A DNA stretch of 64,000 nucleotides from Castellaniella sp034675905 (GTDB taxonomy: Bacteria > Pseudomonadota > Gammaproteobacteria > Burkholderiales > Burkholderiaceae_B): positions 124,001 through 188,000 of the forward strand of contig NZ_JAUCCV010000010.1 in NCBI RefSeq assembly GCF_034675905.1, given 5' to 3'. Under the pieces are notes generated by a model. It saw only the letters and a program-made list of their open reading frames with translations. It was not told where the DNA came from and did no database searches. Shown piece after piece: positions 35,853-44,584 of this stretch (position 1 is its first letter; each line of letters opens with the position of its first letter). A program made the position numbers and the translations under genes.

Positions 35853-36672
35853 ATGCCATGACCAGCAGCAGCCCCAGATAGCAACCCAGCTCGCTCAGCT
35901 GCTGCGCCGCCCCCAGACCGTCGCCGGTATAGCCGCCCAGCCGTCGCTGCAGGACCCAGGCGATCCAGGCAGATCCTGCCAGTGCAGCCGCCATCGCCCA
36001 TATCACGCCTGCCAAGGGCAAAATGCCGGCGAGAATCAACAGCAGCGCCGGCAAGCCGCCGCAGGCTGCCGCCACAGCGAATTCCTGATCGCGCATGCGA
36101 TGCCCCAGCGGCTTTGCCTTGCCTTCTTCCCGCGCATAGCGCATGCGCCAGATCAGCACCGCCGACCCCAACCGCGACACAGGATGCGCCAGCAGCAAAG
36201 CCCCTGCCACCCCTAGCGGCGGCAGGGCATTCAAGGTGCAGAATTTCAGGGCCAGCATCAGGCCGATGCCCGTTACCCCATACGTACCCAGACGCGAGTC
36301 TTTCATGATGTCCAAGGCGCGCTCCTTGGATACCGCCCCGCCCAGGCCGTCGCAGACATCCGCAAAACCGTCCTCGTGGAAGGCCCCGGTCAGCACCAGC
36401 CCCGCCGCCATGGACAGCAGCACCGCGACCGACTGCGGCCAGACCGACTGCGCCAGCCCATACACCAGCGCCGTCACACCCCCCGCCACCCAGCCCACCA
36501 GCGGGTAATAGCGGGTGCAGTGTTGCAGCCAGGCGGGCCTGAAGCCCACCCAGCCCGGAATCGGCAGGCGTGTGAAAAACTGCAGTGCCGTGAAAAACAG
36601 GCGGCATTCGTGACATAGACGATCCTGCCACCGGCCCAGCGGCTGATGTCCAACACGGCGCGAGCGCCTCAT
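35851..36672 (-). CDS. cobS: Adenosylcobinamide-GDP ribazoletransferase
   Basis: CobS joins adenosylcobinamide-GDP and alpha-ribazole to complete the nucleotide loop of cobalamin, in the inner membrane. The 273-residue polytopic product contains the family signature 'HEDGFADVCDGLGG' and 'RLGTYGVTGIG'. The start ATG at 36672 overlaps the cobT stop by 4 bases (ATGA), which indicates coupling. The first 25 residues are basic and may be extra; 'CRLFFTALQFFTRLP' is the conserved beginning. Confidence 0.93.
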   Translation of the reverse strand: MRRSRRVGHQPLGRWQDRLCHECRLFFTALQFFTRLPIPGWVGFRPAWLQHCTRYYPLVGWVAGGVTALVYGLAQSVWPQSVAVLLSMAAGLVLTGAFHEDGFADVCDGLGGAVSKERALDIMKDSRLGTYGVTGIGLMLALKFCTLNALPPLGVAGALLLAHPVSRLGSAVLIWRMRYAREEGKAKPLGHRMRDQEFAVAAACGGLPALLLILAGILPLAGVIWAMAAALAGSAWIAWVLQRRLGGYTGDGLGAAQQLSELGCYLGLLLVMA

Positions 36673-37715
36673 GCCCGATCCCCGGCATCGCTGACTCCGG
36701 CATCCTCAAAACTGGCCATATCGCATAAAAACCCGGCAGCTGCCTGCACCAGAGGCCAAGCCAGCACGCAGCCGGTCCCCTCGCCCAGACGCAAGCCCAG
36801 GTCCAGCAAAGGCCGGGCGCCCAGCGCCTGCAGCATGCGGGCATGGCCCCGTTCGTCGGACTGATGGCAGAACACGCAGTAATCCAGAATCGCCGGACTC
36901 AGACGGGCAGCCAGCAGCAGCGCAGATGTCGCAATGAAGCCATCGATCAGCAAGACCCGGCGCCGGGACGCGGCCCCCAGCATGGCGCCGGCCATCATGG
37001 CGATCTCCAGCCCGCCCACGGCCGCCAGAATGTCCAGCGGCGTCTGCGCGCCGGCATGCCGCTGCACGGCCTGCTCTATCACCTGGCTCTTGCGCTGCAC
37101 GCCGTGAGCATCCACGCCGGTTCCGGCGCCCACACAATCGGCAATAGCGACGCCCGTCAGGCGATGCATCAGTGCGGCAGCCGGCGTGGTGTTGGCGATG
37201 CCCATCTCGCCAAAGCCGATGACATCGCTATCGGTCTGCGCCGCCAGATCCACCCCTGTCTGCAGCGCCTGGCCGCATTCCTGCGCGGTCATGGCCGGTT
37301 CCCGGCAGAGATTGCCGCTGCCCGCCCGGATCTTGCGGTCGATCAGCCCGTCCCGACCGCCAAAATCATGCTTCACGCCGGCATCCACAATGTGCAAGGC
37401 CACGCCTTGCTGGCGCGCCAGCACATTGATGGCCGCCCCGCCCGCCAGGAAATTTTCCACCATCTGCCAGGTGACTTCCTGAGGATAGGCGGATACGCCC
37501 TCGGCAGCCACGCCATGATCGGCGGCGAACACAAAAACCGTAGGCGGCGACAGGCGCGGCGACACGGTACGACGAATCAGCCCGATCTGATGCGCCAGCG
37601 ATTCCAGCCGCCCCAGGCTGCCGCGCGGCTTGGTCTTCAGGTCGATACGCTGCTGCAGACGACGGGACAAGGCGTCATCCCGGATCGGCGTGATAGAGGG
37701 GGATTCAAACGGCAT
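36669..37715 (-). CDS. cobT: Nicotinate-nucleotide:DMB phosphoribosyltransferase
   Basis: CobT activates dimethylbenzimidazole as alpha-ribazole phosphate, the lower ligand of B12. The 348-residue product has the expected segments 'KPRGSLGRLESLA', 'VFAADHGVAAEGVSAYP', 'GEMGIANTTPAAAL' and the catalytic glutamate region 'RLGEGTGCVLA'. It starts at ATG 37715 without a strong ribosome binding site. It is divergent from the riboswitch-btuB unit. CobT-CobS together with CobC make up late assembly; cobinamide kinase (CobU) and adenosyltransferase genes are not in the window. Confidence 0.94.
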   Translation of the reverse strand: MPFESPSITPIRDDALSRRLQQRIDLKTKPRGSLGRLESLAHQIGLIRRTVSPRLSPPTVFVFAADHGVAAEGVSAYPQEVTWQMVENFLAGGAAINVLARQQGVALHIVDAGVKHDFGGRDGLIDRKIRAGSGNLCREPAMTAQECGQALQTGVDLAAQTDSDVIGFGEMGIANTTPAAALMHRLTGVAIADCVGAGTGVDAHGVQRKSQVIEQAVQRHAGAQTPLDILAAVGGLEIAMMAGAMLGAASRRRVLLIDGFIATSALLLAARLSPAILDYCVFCHQSDERGHARMLQALGARPLLDLGLRLGEGTGCVLAWPLVQAAAGFLCDMASFEDAGVSDAGDRA

Positions 37716-37744
37716 ATAAGCGGATCAGATGGGCAGGAGGCCCC

Positions 37745-37906
37745 TATAATAGCTGTCGAAACAGGTATGCCCCGGCGTTTACCCACGCTGCGGCATCCAA
37801 ACGGGAAACAGACGGTTCGCCCGCGAACCCAGCTGTGCTGCCCCCGCAACGGTGCGCGCACTCGCCAGGCCTTCAGCCCGGCCCGCGCCAGCCCGATACC
37901 GGCCTG
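37745..37906 (+). promoter_or_regulatory. Cobalamin riboswitch with promoter
   Basis: A TATAAT element at 37745 is followed by a leader with cobalamin riboswitch hallmarks. The core 'CTGCCCCCGCAACGGTG' lies near 37838-37854, and the closing B12-box AGCCCGATACCGGCCTG is at 37890-37906. Together they form the conserved adenosylcobalamin-binding core. It is oriented towards btuB, 118 bases downstream, and should reduce uptake gene expression when B12 is plentiful. A CCTCC stretch just after the B12-box could sequester a ribosome binding site. The -35 box is weak. The rest of this 308-base interval holds the presumed cobT promoter. Confidence 0.9.
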
Positions 37907-38023
37907 ATTCAACCTCCTGATTGCCTGCCTGCCGCGCCCGACTACTGATCCGGGTGAATCCATCACGGCCTGCGGGTGTTGATTATTCCGGCGTGCGGGG
38001 ACGCGCGCCACACAGGGTTTGTC

Positions 38024-39951
38024 ATGACCATCCCATTTCCCCGGCGTGCGCTTGCCGCCGCCATCTGTGTCTTCCCCCTGGCCGCCACGGCCCAATCCGA
38101 TACCGCCGCCATCCCCCGGCTGCAGGACATCGTCGTCACCCCCAGCCGCAGCGCCGAACCCTTATCCGACGCCATCGGCGATGTCACGGTGATCGGGCCG
38201 GAGCAACTGGCCGAAGCACGCGGCGACAGCATCGCTGAGATTATCGGACGCGCGCCGGGGGTGCAGTTCACCTCGAACGGCGGCCCGCAAACTGTGACCA
38301 GCCTGTTTCTGCGCGGCGCGAATTCCGCCCATACGCTGGTGCTGATCGACGGCATGCGGATCAACGGCTCGACTTCGGGCAGTGTGCAGTTTCCCGCCAT
38401 TGACCCAGCCATGGTCGAGCGCATCGAAATCCTGCGCGGCGCCGCCAGCAGCCTGTACGGTTCGGACGCCATCGGCGGCGTGGTCAACATCATCACGAAA
38501 AAAGGCGAGCAGGATCGCCCGCTATCCGCCTGGGCAAACGTAGGCTACGGCACCTATGAAACCGCCAAGTCCAGCATGGGTCTGTCGGGCGCGGCCCAAG
38601 GGTGGGATTACAGCTTCTCAAGCAGCGCGGAGAACAGCAAGGGATTTGATGCTTTGCGTCAGCGTAAAGCGAACAACAGCGCCACCATCGCAGGCTACTA
38701 TCCGGACAAGGATGGATACCGCAGCCATGCTGTCTCCGGAACCCTGGGTTATCGCTGGGCCGAGGGCCACCGCATCGGATTGACCGCCTACAACGGTTAT
38801 ATCGATGGCGACTATGACAATGAATTCACACGCTACCCCAACAGCTACGCCATCAACCGTCAGCAAGCCTACAGTCTGACCAGCACAGACAAGATCACAG
38901 ACTGGTGGGAAAGCGACCTGCGTTTCGGTTTCACCAAAGACAGCAGCGACAATCGCAGCGACTCGTCCAGTGTGTTTAATTCACTCAAGCGCCATTACAC
39001 CTGGACCAATACCTTCACGCCGCACACCGACCACCGGATTTCCGTTCTGCTGGAACGCCAGGAAGAGCGCGTTCAAGCCACGACCACACGATTCGATCAG
39101 GATGCTCGCGACACGAACGCTGCGGCGCTGATCTATAAAGGCAAAATCAACCGCCTGCACACCCAGGCCAGCGTACGCAATGACAATATCTCCGGCTACG
39201 GCAACCAGACGACCGGCAGCCTAGGTTTGGATTTCGATCTCACAGACTCGTGGCAAATCGGGGTCGCAGGCAACACCGGCTTTCATGCGCCGACATTCAA
39301 CGATCTTTACTGGCCCTTTGAAATTTCAGCCTGGGGATCCTATGGCGGCAATCCTGATCTGAAGCCCGAAAAATCCAAGAACATTGAAGGGCACGTTCAA
39401 TTTCATCCAGAGAGACACAGCGGATGCAAGATGACCGTTTTTACAAACAAGGTCCGCAATCTGATCGCCACCAACACCACATGTGTTGAAACTGCGCCAT
39501 GGGTTTCTATCAAACGACGATTCAGAACGTTAATCAGGCCACCATTCGCGGGCTGACGCTGACCGGTGAACACAGCGTCGGCGACACTACCCTGCGGGCT
39601 AGCGCCGACTTTCTTGGATCCGCGCAACGACGACTCCAAACCTAGGGAGAAGGTTCGATGCTACCCTACAGAGCCCGCCAGGTCTTCCACCTGGGCGTCG
39701 AACATCGCATCCAGGCCCTGAAGCTGGGCGCAGAATACCAATACACGGGCAACCGCTATGCCGAAGATGCGGCCAATAAAACCCGCCTGGGCGGCTATTC
39801 CCTCGTCAACCTGACGGCCGCCTATGACTTCAACAAATCTCTGGGTGTTCAGGTGCGCTGGAACAATGTGCTGAACAAGGACTACGTGCTGGTGGACGGC
39901 TACAACACCCCCGGTTCAAACGTGTTCGTCAACCTGTCCTGGCGGATGTAA
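38024..39951 (+). pseudogene. btuB: TonB-dependent cobalamin receptor BtuB, frameshifted
   Basis: The gene encodes a BtuB-like outer-membrane receptor behind a cobalamin riboswitch. The first 510 codons read well: signal peptide, plug ('DIVVTPSRSAEPL', 'LVLIDGMRINGS', 'LRGAASSLYGSDAIGGVVNI') and barrel. Near 39490 the frame changes: the homologous reading continues from 39499 ('GFYQTTIQNVNQATIRGL') in another frame while the first stops at 39556. A short stretch at 39617-39656 ('DPRNDDS') is homologous in the first frame again, and a TAG lies at 39643 in the second. The end (39658-39951) is barrel with 'NVLNKDYVLVDGYNTPG' and the final 'LSWRM'. At least three indels are needed. Either decay or sequence error explains this. 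Confidence 0.82.
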
Positions 39952-39954
39952 GCC

Positions 39955-40910
39955 ATGCAAGCTCGCGGGATGTGCGGACGGACACGCGGGCGGCAGCGGA
40001 GCATTTCGCATCCGCTGCGCACGACTTGGGCGCAGGGCCTGCCGCTCATGGTGCTCATGCTGCTGGCGGTCAGTCTGCTCTGGCCGCCACCGGCGGCCCA
40101 GACCTCGGCAAGCCCAGACTGACGCCCTCTTCCCGCATCATCACCCTGGCCCCCAGCGCCACCGAACTGGTCTACGCGGCAGGGGCCGGCGCCGACATCG
40201 TCGGCACCGTGCTGCACAGCGACTACCCGCCAGCCGCCCGAGACATCCCGCGTATCGGCGACGGCGTCCAGGCCAGCGAAGAAGCCATCCTGGCCCTGCG
40301 CCCGACCCTGGTCGTCGCCTGGTACCCGACCGATGCCAGCCGTGCGCTGGCCAGCCGCCTGCAGGCGCTGGGCACCCCTCTGATCTACGCCGACCCCAAG
40401 ACGTTGGACGACATCCCCGCCCTGGTCCGCGAACTGGGTCAACGCCTGGGCACACAGGTCCGCGCCGATGCCACCGCGTCTGCATTGCAGCAGCGCATCG
40501 ACCGATTGCCTCTTGCATCGCAGCCGACGCAAACTGTCTTTATCGAGATCAGCACCGACCCCCTGTTTACCCTGGGCCGCGATCCCCTGATCAATGATCT
40601 GCTGAGCCGCTGCGGCGGGCGCAATCTCTATGCCGACAGTCGCGTGGCCGCCCCTCAGGTCAGCGTGGAATCCGTCCTGCACCTGAACCCGCATGTGCTG
40701 ATCATGTCCCCCTACGGGCGTGAAACCCTGACCGCCCGCACCCGCTGGTGGGCAGAACACGGCCTGGCCGCCGCCCGCCAAGGCCGCATTTACGCCATCG
40801 ATCCCGACTGGCTGCACCGGCCCGGGCCGCGCCTGATCGATGCAGCAGAGGCGATCTGCCGCGACCTGGCCCAGGCCCGGGCGCACTCGCGCATGCCATC
40901 GACACCGTGA
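39955..40910 (+). pseudogene. btuF: Cobalamin-binding periplasmic protein BtuF with frame break
   Basis: BtuF carries B12 from the receptor to an ABC transporter. The binding-protein domain reads intact from about 40125 to the TGA at 40908-40910 ('RIITLAPSATELVYAAG', 'VVAWYPTDAS', 'EISTDPLFTLG'). In that frame the N-terminus has no export signal. A clear signal peptide ('GLPLMVLMLLAVSLLWPPP') is encoded from ATG 39955 in a different frame, which stops at 40120-40122 where the mature domain begins. The simplest reading is one indel near 40105-40125 that separates signal and mature part. The ATG sits 3 bases after the btuB stop. No btuC or btuD follows. Confidence 0.78.
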
Positions 40911-41129
40911 CGTCGGCTCTCTTGGCCCGCTGATCACAAACCTTCCCCTACCCAAGGCTCCACTCTCCTGTCAATCGCAGGCGGCGTGCCTGTATGCTTT
41001 TCGCACATAAATTTCATTCCAGAAACACATATTGCCGGTTTGAAAACATTATGTGACAATCCCTCACCCGGGAGACACATTTCCTGATGGGGACATAATC
41101 AAACGATACCTGGAAGGGGAACCATCACC

Positions 41130-42494
41130 ATGCGCCGACTGCTCATCACTTGCGCCTGCGCCATTGTCCTGGCCGGCTGCGCCACATCTGAATCCACCAA
41201 GAACTACAAACTGGAACTGCAGGCGGGCAATATCCCCGCTGCCACCGAACGGGCCGTCAAGGAATCCGACCTGAACAAGGAAGGCAAACCCGAAGACCTG
41301 CTGTGGTCCCTGGAAGCCGGCACCATGCTGCGCTACAACACCCTCAGCGAGCGCTCCACCGCCATGCTGGACGGCGCCGAAGACCTGATGAAGGACGACG
41401 ACACCCGCAACGCCGTTGCCAGCGGCGGTCAGCAGGTCGCGGCGGTCCTCACTAACGACAACATGCTGCCCTACTCACCCAATGTCTATGACACGGTGAT
41501 GCTGAACACCTACAAAGCCTTGAATTTCTGGCAGATGGGCGACCACGACAATGCACGGATCGAATGGAATCGCACCGATGACCGGCAGCGCCGCGCAGCC
41601 GAGCATTTCGAATCGGAAATCGCCAAGCAAAAAGACGAAGTCGCATCCAGCGACAATTCCGACCTGGTGAACCGCAGCCTGAGCAGTTCAGGCGCCGCCT
41701 TCGACAAAGCCGGGGTGGACGTCGAGCAATGGGCGCCCTATGCGGGCTACATCAACCCGGCGTCCCTGTACCTGCACGGCCTGTACTTTCTGCTGAACGG
41801 CGAAAACAAGGCTGACTTCGATAAATCCAAGAGCAGCCTGGAACGCGCATTCGCCCTGACCCAGAACGCCCAGGTCAAAGCTGATCTGGCCTCGGCCCGC
41901 AAACCCGGCAAAATCAAACCCGCCGTCTGGGTGGTCTTTGAAAACGGCATGGCCGCCTCGAAACGCGAACTGCGCATCGATCTGCCGCTCTTCCTGGTCA
42001 CAGGCGCCCTGAACTACACCGGCATCGCGCTGCCCATGCTTCAGGACGGCGTCCCGGCCTACGACCACATTGCCATCGGCCGCCAGCAAAGCCAGCACCT
42101 GGCCAGCATGGACACGATCATCCAGGGCGAATTCAAGACCCGATTCAATGCCATCCTGGTGCGCGAGATCATCCGCGCCACGGCCAAGACCGTGATGCAA
42201 AAGCAGCTCAATGACCAGAACCCCTGGCTGGGCCTGGCTGCCGCCATCGCCCAGGCGGCCAGCACCCAGGCCGACCTGCGCAGCTGGCTGACCCTGCCGC
42301 ATGACTTCCAACTGATGCAGGTGCCCTACCCGGGCAACAACATCCTGACGCTGACCCTGCCCGGCCCAGAAACCGAGATCGAGATCCCGCTGCCAGAGGA
42401 AAAACGATCCCTGGTCGTCTACGTCCGCGCCTTGAACACCACGGCGCCGCCCAGCATCCAGATCCTGCCGTCCAAGGCTGCGATCCGGTCCTGA
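41130..42494 (+). CDS. COG3014-type envelope lipoprotein
   Basis: The 454-residue protein has a short lipoprotein signal ending in 'LAGC' (Cys17). The body is mostly helical and starts with TPR-like repeats ('AGNIPAATERAVKESD', 'GTMLRYNTLSERS', 'MGDHDNARIEWNRT'), followed by a beta-rich C-terminal part ('KRSLVVYVRAL'). It resembles the uncharacterised COG3014 group. The AAGGGGAA ribosome binding site before ATG 41130 is strong. It is the first gene of a three-gene operon with an LpoB-like lipoprotein and a FlgT/CsgG-like protein. The 219 bases upstream are AT-richer and should contain the promoter, though no clear boxes are visible. Confidence 0.82.
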   Translation: MRRLLITCACAIVLAGCATSESTKNYKLELQAGNIPAATERAVKESDLNKEGKPEDLLWSLEAGTMLRYNTLSERSTAMLDGAEDLMKDDDTRNAVASGGQQVAAVLTNDNMLPYSPNVYDTVMLNTYKALNFWQMGDHDNARIEWNRTDDRQRRAAEHFESEIAKQKDEVASSDNSDLVNRSLSSSGAAFDKAGVDVEQWAPYAGYINPASLYLHGLYFLLNGENKADFDKSKSSLERAFALTQNAQVKADLASARKPGKIKPAVWVVFENGMAASKRELRIDLPLFLVTGALNYTGIALPMLQDGVPAYDHIAIGRQQSQHLASMDTIIQGEFKTRFNAILVREIIRATAKTVMQKQLNDQNPWLGLAAAIAQAASTQADLRSWLTLPHDFQLMQVPYPGNNILTLTLPGPETEIEIPLPEEKRSLVVYVRALNTTAPPSIQILPSKAAIRS

Positions 42495-42533
42495 TCCCGC
42501 CCCCTACGACATCATCACGCCAAGAGGTTCACC

Positions 42534-43148
42534 GTGAATACACGCCTACTGCTTTCCACCACCACCCTGTGCCTGGCCTTGGCCGGTTGCGTCACACCGA
42601 CCCACTACGTCGACATGAAGAACGACAACGTCGCCGTCATGGGTCTGGACTACAAGGACTTTGAAAGCGCCGCCACCGAACTGGTCAACCAGATGCTGGC
42701 TTCTCCGCTGATGGTGCATCCTAAATCCAACCAGGGCGCCCGCTATGTGCTGACCGTGTCCAACGTGGTCAACGACACCGTGCAGCGCATCGACACCGAT
42801 CAGTTGACGAAAAAGATCCGCATCAGCCTGCTGAATTCGGGTCGCTTCGTCGTGACCACGGCCGTCGGGCTGAACGGCCCGGAAGACGCCATGACTGCCA
42901 AATCACGGCAGCTGAAATCATCGAAAATGATGAACCAGAAAACCGTCAAGAAAGCGGGCCGCGTCATTGCACCGGACTATTCCCTCTCGGGCAAGATCAT
43001 CCAGCGCAACAACCGCGTCAACAGCAGCACGCAACAGGTCGACTACTACTTCATGCTGACCATGACCAATCTGGATGACGGCCTGGCCTACTGGGAAGGC
43101 GAATACCCCATCGTCAAACGCGGCGACAACCGCACCGTCACCTGGTAA
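42534..43148 (+). CDS. LpoB-like lipoprotein (COG3417)
   Basis: The 204-residue product has a lipoprotein signal with 'LAGC' (Cys19) and a compact domain resembling LpoB, the outer-membrane lipoprotein that activates the peptidoglycan synthase PBP1b in E. coli. Family-like segments are 'DFESAATELVNQMLAS', 'ARYVLTVSNVVNDTVQ' and 'YWEGEYPIVK'. The start is GTG 42534 with an AGAGG ribosome binding site. The 39-base gap to the previous gene and the 7-base gap to the next suggest one operon. LpoB-like proteins in such operons need not act on PBP1b, so the role is inferred with caution. Confidence 0.8.
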   Translation: MNTRLLLSTTTLCLALAGCVTPTHYVDMKNDNVAVMGLDYKDFESAATELVNQMLASPLMVHPKSNQGARYVLTVSNVVNDTVQRIDTDQLTKKIRISLLNSGRFVVTTAVGLNGPEDAMTAKSRQLKSSKMMNQKTVKKAGRVIAPDYSLSGKIIQRNNRVNSSTQQVDYYFMLTMTNLDDGLAYWEGEYPIVKRGDNRTVTW

Positions 43149-43155
43149 TCTCATC

Positions 43156-44505
43156 ATGAAGAAACTGCTTCTGGCTTGCTGCCTGGGCCTGACGTGGCCT
43201 CTGACGGCGCCCGCGCAACAAACCCAGGACGTCACCATACAGGCCCATGGCTACGGGGACACCTACGAACAGGCCGTGGAATCTGCCTTGGGCGATGCCG
43301 TGCGCCAGGTCACGGGCGCCCGGGTAGCCACACGATCCGCCGGCCCCAAGGCCACGCTGAACATCAAGGAATCCGGCGAAAGCCAGGTCACGACGGGCTA
43401 CAGCGGCCTGGCAACCGAAGGCAAGCTGCAATCCCCCGGCAAGGGCAAAGCTGAAACCACCAGCGGCAGCGCCCGTGTCGAGACAGAAGGCGCCAGCCGC
43501 ACGACCGTCGAAGCCGGCATGAGCAGCGAAAACCGCGTCACCAGCCAAGGCAAGGTCAAGGGCTACAAGGTCCTGAAGCAATCCTGCGAGAACAAGGGCT
43601 GCGAAGTCGATCTGGAAGTCACTGTCGAAAAGACCGAATTCCAGAGCAAGGCTCCCCAGGCCAAGCGCGACAGCATCGCCATCGTCACCACGGGTCGCCT
43701 GCGCAAAACCGCCAATGCCGACCAGCTGCGGCAGTCGCTGACGGACAAACTCGTCAAAAGCGGCCGCTTCACCGTCCTGGATCGCAGCAACGATGCCGCC
43801 CTCGACCAGGAAATGGGCCGCATAGACAGCGCTCAAGCCTCTGATGAACAACGCAGCAAGCTCGGGCAGCTATTGGGCGCTGATTTCATGCTGATCGTCA
43901 ATCTGACCCAGGCAGGCGTCTCGACCAAGGTCACAGAGGAATACATCGACCTGACGGGCGAAACCAACCGCGAAGTCTCGTCGTCGACCCGCGCCTCGGT
44001 ACGGTATACGCTGGTGGAATCGGCGACCCGCGCCGTGCGCTGGTCGGATTCCAGCCAGTTCAGTTCCAGCGGCAACCGGCTCAGCGCCGCCCTGGATGGC
44101 TTTCTGGACAAGATCACCAACGACATCGCCGAAATCGTCAGCCCGCCCAAAGTCATCGGCCTGAACAACGGCCAGGTGATCATCAACCGGGGCAAGGGTC
44201 TGGCAGAAACCGGGCAGACCTATGCCATTTTCTCGGTCGGCGAGGCGCTCATCGACCCCGACACCGGCGAACAACTGGGCGCCACAGAAGAAAAGGTCGC
44301 CACGATCCGCATCGCCACGGTCCAGGCCAAGCTGGCCTACGGTGACATCCTGAGCGGCAACGCTGACGCCATTGCCCGCGGCTCGATCGCCCGACTGCAA
44401 GCCGCCCCGCCAAAGCCGAAACCGGCCAAAAAGGCCTCGGCCCGTAAAAAGGCAGCCGAGCCGGACCAGCAAGTTCAGGACAGCGGCGGCATCATTCTGA
44501 ACTGA
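43156..44505 (+). CDS. FlgT/CsgG-like secreted envelope protein
   Basis: The 449-residue protein has a cleavable signal peptide (cleavage near 'APAQQ') and no convincing lipobox. Its layout resembles FlgT: an N-terminal alpha/beta domain ('GYGDTYEQAVESALGDAVRQ'), a CsgG/TolB-N-like middle ('IAIVTTGRLRKTAN', 'LGADFMLIVNLTQAG') and a C-terminal beta domain ('IDPDTGEQLGATEEKVATI'). A Lys/Ala-rich tail follows. FlgT is a flagellar H-ring protein in Vibrio, but no flagellar gene is near here. A stretch at about 60-130 rich in Gly, Ser and Thr looks like an insert. ATG 43156 is 7 bases after the preceding stop. Confidence 0.78.
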   Translation: MKKLLLACCLGLTWPLTAPAQQTQDVTIQAHGYGDTYEQAVESALGDAVRQVTGARVATRSAGPKATLNIKESGESQVTTGYSGLATEGKLQSPGKGKAETTSGSARVETEGASRTTVEAGMSSENRVTSQGKVKGYKVLKQSCENKGCEVDLEVTVEKTEFQSKAPQAKRDSIAIVTTGRLRKTANADQLRQSLTDKLVKSGRFTVLDRSNDAALDQEMGRIDSAQASDEQRSKLGQLLGADFMLIVNLTQAGVSTKVTEEYIDLTGETNREVSSSTRASVRYTLVESATRAVRWSDSSQFSSSGNRLSAALDGFLDKITNDIAEIVSPPKVIGLNNGQVIINRGKGLAETGQTYAIFSVGEALIDPDTGEQLGATEEKVATIRIATVQAKLAYGDILSGNADAIARGSIARLQAAPPKPKPAKKASARKKAAEPDQQVQDSGGIILN

Positions 44506-44531
44506 TCTGTCCTAAATGGATTATCCTTCTC

Positions 44532-44554
44532 TGTGGCCGCCCAGTGCGGCCACA
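44532..44554 (+). terminator. Hairpin between the envelope operon and thiG
   Basis: A nine-base perfect stem (TGTGGCCGC/GCGGCCACA, loop CCAGT) stands 27 bases after the operon stop. Outer arms AATGGA/TCCATT at 44515-44520 and 44555-44560 extend it. There is no long T-run, so it may be a weak terminator or a structured leader of thiG. It does not match the TPP riboswitch consensus. Confidence 0.55.
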
Positions 44555-44584
44555 TCCATTACAGGCCAGCCCACGACACACGCC

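Noticed and set aside
44506..44584. TPP riboswitch before thiG
   Set aside because: The interval contains a hairpin but not the CUGAGA and ACCUGAUC-type conserved segments.
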